DNA of 9,604 nucleotides. It comes from Campylobacter concisus (lineage in GTDB: Bacteria; Campylobacterota; Campylobacteria; Campylobacterales; Campylobacteraceae). The notes beneath the pieces were generated by a model. The model was not told the origin of the DNA. It saw only the letters and a program-made list of their open reading frames with translations, and did no database searches. Both the position numbers and the translations under genes were made by a program. Location of the stretch: positions 1-9,604 of the forward strand of contig JAHADO010000033.1 in NCBI GenBank assembly GCA_018375265.1. The letters run 5' to 3'. Of the stretch, positions 6,170-9,604 are shown one piece after another; the first letter of the stretch is position 1, and each line of letters starts with the position of its first letter.

Positions 6170-6373
6170 GTGTCAATGAGTGATGAAGCAAAAGCTCGAC
6201 TTGCAGCTGTTGCTGCTCGACAGAAAGCAGAGAATGATTATCGCAAGCGAGTTGAAGCAGAGTTGGCGCTGTTACCGCCTTGTAAGCAATGTGCAAATTG
6301 CATAAATAAGTGTAAGCAAGACTGTCGTGTTTTAAGTGTGTCTTGCTTGAAGAAGCATGTTGCTAAGAAATAA
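6170..6373 (+). CDS. Six-cysteine mini-protein with ferredoxin-like Cys spacing
   Basis: 67 residues beginning at GTG 6170, five bases after the preceding stop; AGAAG (6156-6160) lies 9 bases upstream. ATG 6176, two codons later, is an alternative start with poorer spacing. The N-terminal half is a charged Ala-rich helix (EAKARLAAVAARQKAENDYR). The C-terminal half has cysteines at 38, 41, 44, 48, 52 and 59. C38-x2-C41-x2-C44-x3-C48 is the spacing of a [4Fe-4S] ferredoxin ligand set, although the usual Pro after the fourth Cys is missing. Zinc binding is therefore at least as likely as an iron-sulfur cluster. The end is basic (KKHVAKK). It is probably co-transcribed with the acidic protein, whose charge it complements; a complex between the two is conceivable but unproven. 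Confidence 0.65.
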   Translation: MSMSDEAKARLAAVAARQKAENDYRKRVEAELALLPPCKQCANCINKCKQDCRVLSVSCLKKHVAKK

Positions 6374-6404
6374 TTTGTCAATAGTATATTTATTTGAAAT
6401 AGTG

Positions 6405-6433
6405 TTGACATGTTTTTGCGGGTGTGCTTTACT
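6405..6433 (+). promoter_or_regulatory. Extended -10 promoter for the nuclease-methyltransferase gene
   Basis: TTGACA (6405-6410), a 17-bp spacer and TTTACT (6428-6433) with the extension TGC (6425-6427). The ribosome site TTAAGGA (6454-6460) is 6 bases before the ATG at 6467. No terminator is visible after the preceding operon, so some read-through into this gene is likely. Confidence 0.78.
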
Positions 6434-6466
6434 TATAGTAGATAAAAGAGATATTAAGGATAGGTT

Positions 6467-8914
6467 ATGTTTGAGAAAGACAGCCCGCAAGATTTACTGC
6501 TACGAGGTTTTTCAAGAGAATATATTTTAGACAAGACTGGTACCGATGTCGGCTATCATGGCAACGCTATGAAGAAGGAATTGAAAGGCATCGACAGAGT
6601 TGCTTATAAGGTTGAGTTCGTTAAAAGCAACTATACTAACGATGAAATTGCTACTGTTTTGAACGAGTATGCAGCAGGTATTGATGCCGCAACAGTTCTT
6701 GATAGACTAGGTCTTGCTGGTGTCAACATTATCAAACTTAATGTCTTGTTCAAAGGTCTTGGCTTATCTGATGAGTTTAAGGAAGCTGACAAGAAACACC
6801 GTAAAGGTATTATGAAGCAAGGTATGCTTGATAAATATGGTGTTGATAATCCTTTTAAGTTGGAGTCATTTCAAGATGTGGCTCGTGAAACACGCAAAGA
6901 AAAATACGGAGCCGTTGATGCAGAAGCTAACAATTCAACTATTGATTATGAGAGCGTTCGCTCTCGTTCCAAGCAGTTGTTAGCTGGGACGTTTCATAAA
7001 TGGACAACTAAAAGTTTTATTGATGCATGTAATTATATTCATGGTGGTCGATATTCTTATGATAAAACAGAGTATGTGAGACGCGATAAAAAGGTTATTA
7101 TTACTTGCCCTGTTCATGGCGATTTTGAGCAAACGTCTGGAAATCATTTGTATGGTTATGGTTGTCCTGCTTGTGCTGGTGTAAATAAATTAACGCCAGA
7201 GATTTTTATATCTAAAGCTAAGAATATTCATGGTGATAAGTATGATTATTCTTTAATAATAGGTGATATTTCTTCGCACCATAAGGTTGCTATCATTTGC
7301 CCTGAACACGGTGTTTTTGAGCAAACACCTACTGGTCATTTGTCAGGCAAAGGATGCTCAAAGTGTGCGGCTCAGAAAAGAGAAGAGACTAATCTAAAGA
7401 GATATGGCGTTAAGAACGTAATGTCTTTACCTGAAACTTTAGATAAAATTAAAACTTCGACACAGAATAAGTATGGTGTTGATTATGCTATGCAAGATAA
7501 GTATCTAGCTCAAAAGCAACAGGGTGTTATAAGTGATAAGTATGGCGTGAAATCTTTTTTGGGAACAAAAGCATGTCGTAATCAGTTGGTGCGCAGATGT
7601 ATGGAAAGATATGGTGTATCACATCCTATGCAAAGCAAAGAGGTTGTATCAAAGAATCTTCAGACAAAGCGCAAAAATGGTACGTTCAACACCTCAAGCA
7701 TAGAAGAGCGTATTAAGGCTCTTGGCACCTTTGAGTCCCAATATAATAAGGATGCTCGTTATCCGTATCTGTGCGATTTTTATGATAGGGATAGAGATTT
7801 ATTTATTGAGGTTAACGCTTCGTGGATTCATGGTTATCATTGGTATGATGTTGAGAATGATGTTGACACTTGTAAGAAGTGGAAAGCAAAGACCAGAGAT
7901 TCAAAGTATTATGCTAATGCTTTAGACGTTTTTACTAAGAGGGATGTCGAAAAGCGCGAATGCGCTCGAAAGAATAAGTTAAATTACGTTACTCTTTGGG
8001 ATAGTGATGGCATGGATGCTGACCTTTGGTTCGCTATGGGAATGCCTCTTGGTAAAGACTGGGAGCGTGAGTATTCATGGTTGCCTTACCATTATATTCC
8101 AGAAGAGGTTGATGTGAGTAATATGCGTCTATCATGGCGTTCTCTTTCTGCTATTGTTAAAGATGCTCAACGCAAGGTTTTCTATAAGCGTGAGCTAGAG
8201 CTTTGGAACGCTAATCCGTTGCGTAAGGGCAAGTGGGGAACGGTGCAAGCATTTTTATATGCGAACCGTTATAAGTATCTTAATAAGCTACCACATGAGC
8301 TTACCGACAGGATGCTTCTGAGAGCATTTAGGATTTCTGGTTTGCATATGGGTTATACTTCTTTTAACAGTTCTCTCATGCGTCAAGTTATTGAGAAGTA
8401 TAATGTTAAGAGTGTTTATGACCCATGTGCTGGCTGGGGTGAGCGCATGATGACTTGTGGTAAACTTGGTGTTTCTTATGAGGGCTGCGATATTAACTCT
8501 GAACTTTTTGAGGGTTACAAGAAGTTATATGAGTTAATTGATGGGTTCAAGCCTGTTCTCCACAACAATGATTCTGCGAATCAGCTTGTGACTGGTGAGG
8601 TTGATGCTGTTATCACGTGTCCACCTTATAAGGGCATTGAGGTCTACAGTGAAAATGGAGCTGAGAATTTAAGTGATGAAGACTTTGTAGCGTGGTGGAG
8701 CGATGTTGTTAAGAATTGTTCTTACAGTAATGCTAAGGTGTTCGCTGTTCAGACGAACCAAGCTTGTCGCAGCGTGTTTGAGGACGCTTTAGTTGCGCAA
8801 GGTTGGCAGCTAAAAGATGAATTGGTCTTCGATAATAATCAGAAGAGCCATTTCCATCGCGTGTCGGGCATGACGAAGCGAGAGTATGAGTCTATGCTGG
8901 TGTTCGTTCGATGA
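6467..8914 (+). CDS. Protein B: fused nuclease and DNA methyltransferase with zinc ribbons
   Basis: 815 residues, read as a single-chain restriction-modification enzyme. Order: N-terminal domain 1-115 shared with protein A (26 of 53 identical at the start); Y-G motifs at 123 and 146; two DUF723-like units, about 181-240 and 243-302, each ending in a zinc ribbon (C214, H217, C233, C236; C278, H281, C297, C300); four more 23-residue repeats at 312, 335, 358 and 381; NTSSIE helix 408-413; Vsr/DUF559-like nuclease core with D437, E448-x-N450, W453, H455 and H458; linker 540-630; methyltransferase 630-815. The last has motif I DPCAGWGE (652-659), an acidic residue after strand 2 (D675, GCDIN) and motif IV TCPPY (717-721), typical of amino-methyltransferases acting on adenine N6 or cytosine N4; Cys replaces the usual Ser, Asp or Asn. 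Motif I precedes IV. Target specificity probably lies in the repeat and ribbon region. Whether both activities are live is not shown. Confidence 0.78.
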   Translation: MFEKDSPQDLLLRGFSREYILDKTGTDVGYHGNAMKKELKGIDRVAYKVEFVKSNYTNDEIATVLNEYAAGIDAATVLDRLGLAGVNIIKLNVLFKGLGLSDEFKEADKKHRKGIMKQGMLDKYGVDNPFKLESFQDVARETRKEKYGAVDAEANNSTIDYESVRSRSKQLLAGTFHKWTTKSFIDACNYIHGGRYSYDKTEYVRRDKKVIITCPVHGDFEQTSGNHLYGYGCPACAGVNKLTPEIFISKAKNIHGDKYDYSLIIGDISSHHKVAIICPEHGVFEQTPTGHLSGKGCSKCAAQKREETNLKRYGVKNVMSLPETLDKIKTSTQNKYGVDYAMQDKYLAQKQQGVISDKYGVKSFLGTKACRNQLVRRCMERYGVSHPMQSKEVVSKNLQTKRKNGTFNTSSIEERIKALGTFESQYNKDARYPYLCDFYDRDRDLFIEVNASWIHGYHWYDVENDVDTCKKWKAKTRDSKYYANALDVFTKRDVEKRECARKNKLNYVTLWDSDGMDADLWFAMGMPLGKDWEREYSWLPYHYIPEEVDVSNMRLSWRSLSAIVKDAQRKVFYKRELELWNANPLRKGKWGTVQAFLYANRYKYLNKLPHELTDRMLLRAFRISGLHMGYTSFNSSLMRQVIEKYNVKSVYDPCAGWGERMMTCGKLGVSYEGCDINSELFEGYKKLYELIDGFKPVLHNNDSANQLVTGEVDAVITCPPYKGIEVYSENGAENLSDEDFVAWWSDVVKNCSYSNAKVFAVQTNQACRSVFEDALVAQGWQLKDELVFDNNQKSHFHRVSGMTKREYESMLVFVR
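7400..7675 (+). repeat. Four exact-period 23-residue coding repeats in protein B
   Basis: Units start at residues 312 (RYGVKNVM), 335 (KYGVDYAM), 358 (KYGVKSFL) and 381 (RYGVSHPM): three successive steps of exactly 23 residues (69 bp). A further pair with the same step lies at 123 and 146, separated from this array by the two zinc-ribbon units. The consensus is (K/R)YGVxx(P/A)M followed by a charged helix. Confidence 0.75.
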
Positions 8915-8934
8915 AAGTTTTTTCAAAATAATAC

Positions 8935-8964
8935 TTGACAAGCGTTGTAACAGTATGCTATACT
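8935..8964 (+). promoter_or_regulatory. Extended -10 promoter for the topoisomerase gene
   Basis: TTGACA (8935-8940), an 18-bp spacer and TATACT (8959-8964) with the extension TGC (8956-8958). It lies in the 83-bp gap after protein B, in which no convincing terminator is seen. The ribosome site AAAGGA (8985-8990), 7 bases from the TTG at 8998, supports that start. Confidence 0.85.
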
Positions 8965-8978
8965 ATGTTTTGAAACAT
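8965..8978. promoter_or_regulatory. Candidate operator at the topoisomerase promoter
   Basis: ATGTTT (8965-8970) and AAACAT (8973-8978) form a perfect 6-bp inverted repeat with a 2-base centre. It abuts the -10 box and is centred on the expected transcription start. This placement suits repression. The binding protein is unknown. Confidence 0.45.
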
Positions 8979-8997
8979 CTTGAGAAAGGATTTTACT

Positions 8998-9604
8998 TTG
9001 AGTGTTTTAATTATTGCAGAAAAGCCGTCACAGGCTCGCAACTTTGCCGCAGCATTAGGTGGTCAGAAGGGCACCTACAATGGAGAGAGTTATATTATTG
9101 CTCCATTGCGTGGACACCTTTATGAGTTCGTCGAGCCGTCTAAGCAGGTTGCAAAAAGTTTAGAGGAGCAGTATAAGTCTTGGAAGCTCCAGTATTTGCC
9201 ATGGAATGATAAGGATTTTGCATGGAAGCGCACAAAGAAGAAAGATACTGCTTCAGTTATCAACAATGTTAAAGCATTGGCGAAAACGGTTGATGAGGTG
9301 TGTGTTGCTACCGATAACGACCCCACGGGGGAAGGACAACTTCTTGCTTTTGAGGTTCTTCTTGAGAACAATATTAAGGCTAAAAAGTTTTCGCGCATGT
9401 GGTTTGCTGATGAGTCTAAAGCTGAGGTTCAGAAGGCTTTTAAGACACGCACCACAATTCCTGACCTTTTATCTGACCCAGATTATAAGAAAGCGTTGTT
9501 CCGTTCTAAGTGGGACTTTCTGTCAATTCAGTGGTCTCGCATTGCAACAATGTGTGGCGATGGTAGGTCAGTGCTGAGACAAGGTCGTCTCAAGTCCGCG
9601 ATGG
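8998..9604 (+). CDS. Type IA DNA topoisomerase (topoisomerase III-like), N-terminal part
   Basis: Starts at TTG 8998 with AAAGGA 7 bases upstream; the first possible ATG lies far into the conserved domain. 202 residues are visible before the window ends. The start is the TOPRIM opening LSVLIIAEKPSQARNFAAAL, with the catalytic Glu of AEKPS, then GHLYEF, and near residue 101 ATDNDPTGEGQLLAFEVL, the metal-binding D-x-D of TOPRIM. The usual DREGE is DPTGE here: the Gly and Glu remain, the Arg is replaced by Pro. Further on, RSKWDFLSIQWSRIAT and LRQGRLKSAM correspond to the segments that in the family precede the active-site Tyr, which lies outside. These enzymes pass single strands through a transient break. 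Copies with this variant motif are typical of conjugative elements and plasmids, where they aid replication or transfer. A chromosomal TopA would be much closer to consensus. Confidence 0.88.
   Translation, partial: MSVLIIAEKPSQARNFAAALGGQKGTYNGESYIIAPLRGHLYEFVEPSKQVAKSLEEQYKSWKLQYLPWNDKDFAWKRTKKKDTASVINNVKALAKTVDEVCVATDNDPTGEGQLLAFEVLLENNIKAKKFSRMWFADESKAEVQKAFKTRTTIPDLLSDPDYKKALFRSKWDFLSIQWSRIATMCGDGRSVLRQGRLKSAM

Noticed and set aside
8905..8930. Terminator after protein B (GAAA ... TTTTTTC)
   Set aside because: The stem is only about five A-T-rich pairs with a tiny loop; it is too weak to count as a terminator.
8886..9125. 79-codon open frame overlapping the start of the topoisomerase
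   Set aside because: It overlaps the end of protein B, the promoter and the TOPRIM-coding start in another frame; the topoisomerase frame shows clear homology and a good ribosome site.
9120..9398. 92-codon minus-strand open frame
   Set aside because: It lies antisense to the conserved TOPRIM region, without promoter or ribosome site; it is a codon-usage artefact.
1..9604. CRISPR array, insertion sequence ends or rRNA/tRNA genes
   Set aside because: No direct repeats with regular unique spacers, no transposase frame with terminal inverted repeats, and no rRNA or tRNA signature were seen.

Overview
The window reads as part of a large mobile element (integrative conjugative element or conjugative plasmid) of a low-to-mid G+C Gram-positive bacterium. 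Evidence for Gram-positive: a SHIRT-repeat surface protein with a VPATG sortase signal, AGGA-type ribosome binding sites, and near-consensus TTGACA / TATACT promoters. Evidence for a mobile element: a ribbon-helix-helix gene translationally coupled to a charged coiled-coil protein, a plasmid-type topoisomerase IA, two phage/homing-type nucleases, and several small unknown genes. A coriobacterial host is possible (inference only). All genes lie on the + strand.

Layout. 1-1098 is the 3' part of a repeat-built cell-wall adhesin, closed by a strong terminator. 1223-2636 holds two unknown genes, each with its own promoter. 2637-2720 is a short palindromic non-coding stretch, possibly an operator or transfer origin. 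2789-3948 is a two-gene unit whose stop and start codons overlap (TAATG). 4015-5376 encodes a nuclease (protein A) with its own terminator. 5431-5546 is a run of strong hairpins lying between that terminator and the next promoter. 5688-6373 is a two-gene unit for a very acidic protein and a six-cysteine mini-protein. 6467-8914 encodes an 815-residue paralogue of A (protein B), with two zinc ribbons and a C-terminal DNA methyltransferase. 8998 to the window end is a topoisomerase that starts at TTG and is cut off by the window end.

The most interesting part is 4015-8914. A and B share an N-terminal domain (26 of 53 identical residues at the start, counted by eye), an array of motifs spaced 23 residues apart, and a Vsr/DUF559-like nuclease core (23 of 30 identical residues around the active site). 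B continues into an AdoMet-dependent methyltransferase with motif I DPCAGWGE and motif IV TCPPY; A stops where that domain would begin. My reading is that B is a single-chain restriction-modification enzyme of unusual domain order and A is a methylase-less partner or competitor. The acidic protein between them could be a regulator or DNA mimic. None of these activities is proven by sequence alone.

Regulation: almost every transcription unit has a private promoter of the same design, TTGACA, 17-18 bp, then TGN-TATACT. Two of them carry a clear palindrome at the expected transcription start.
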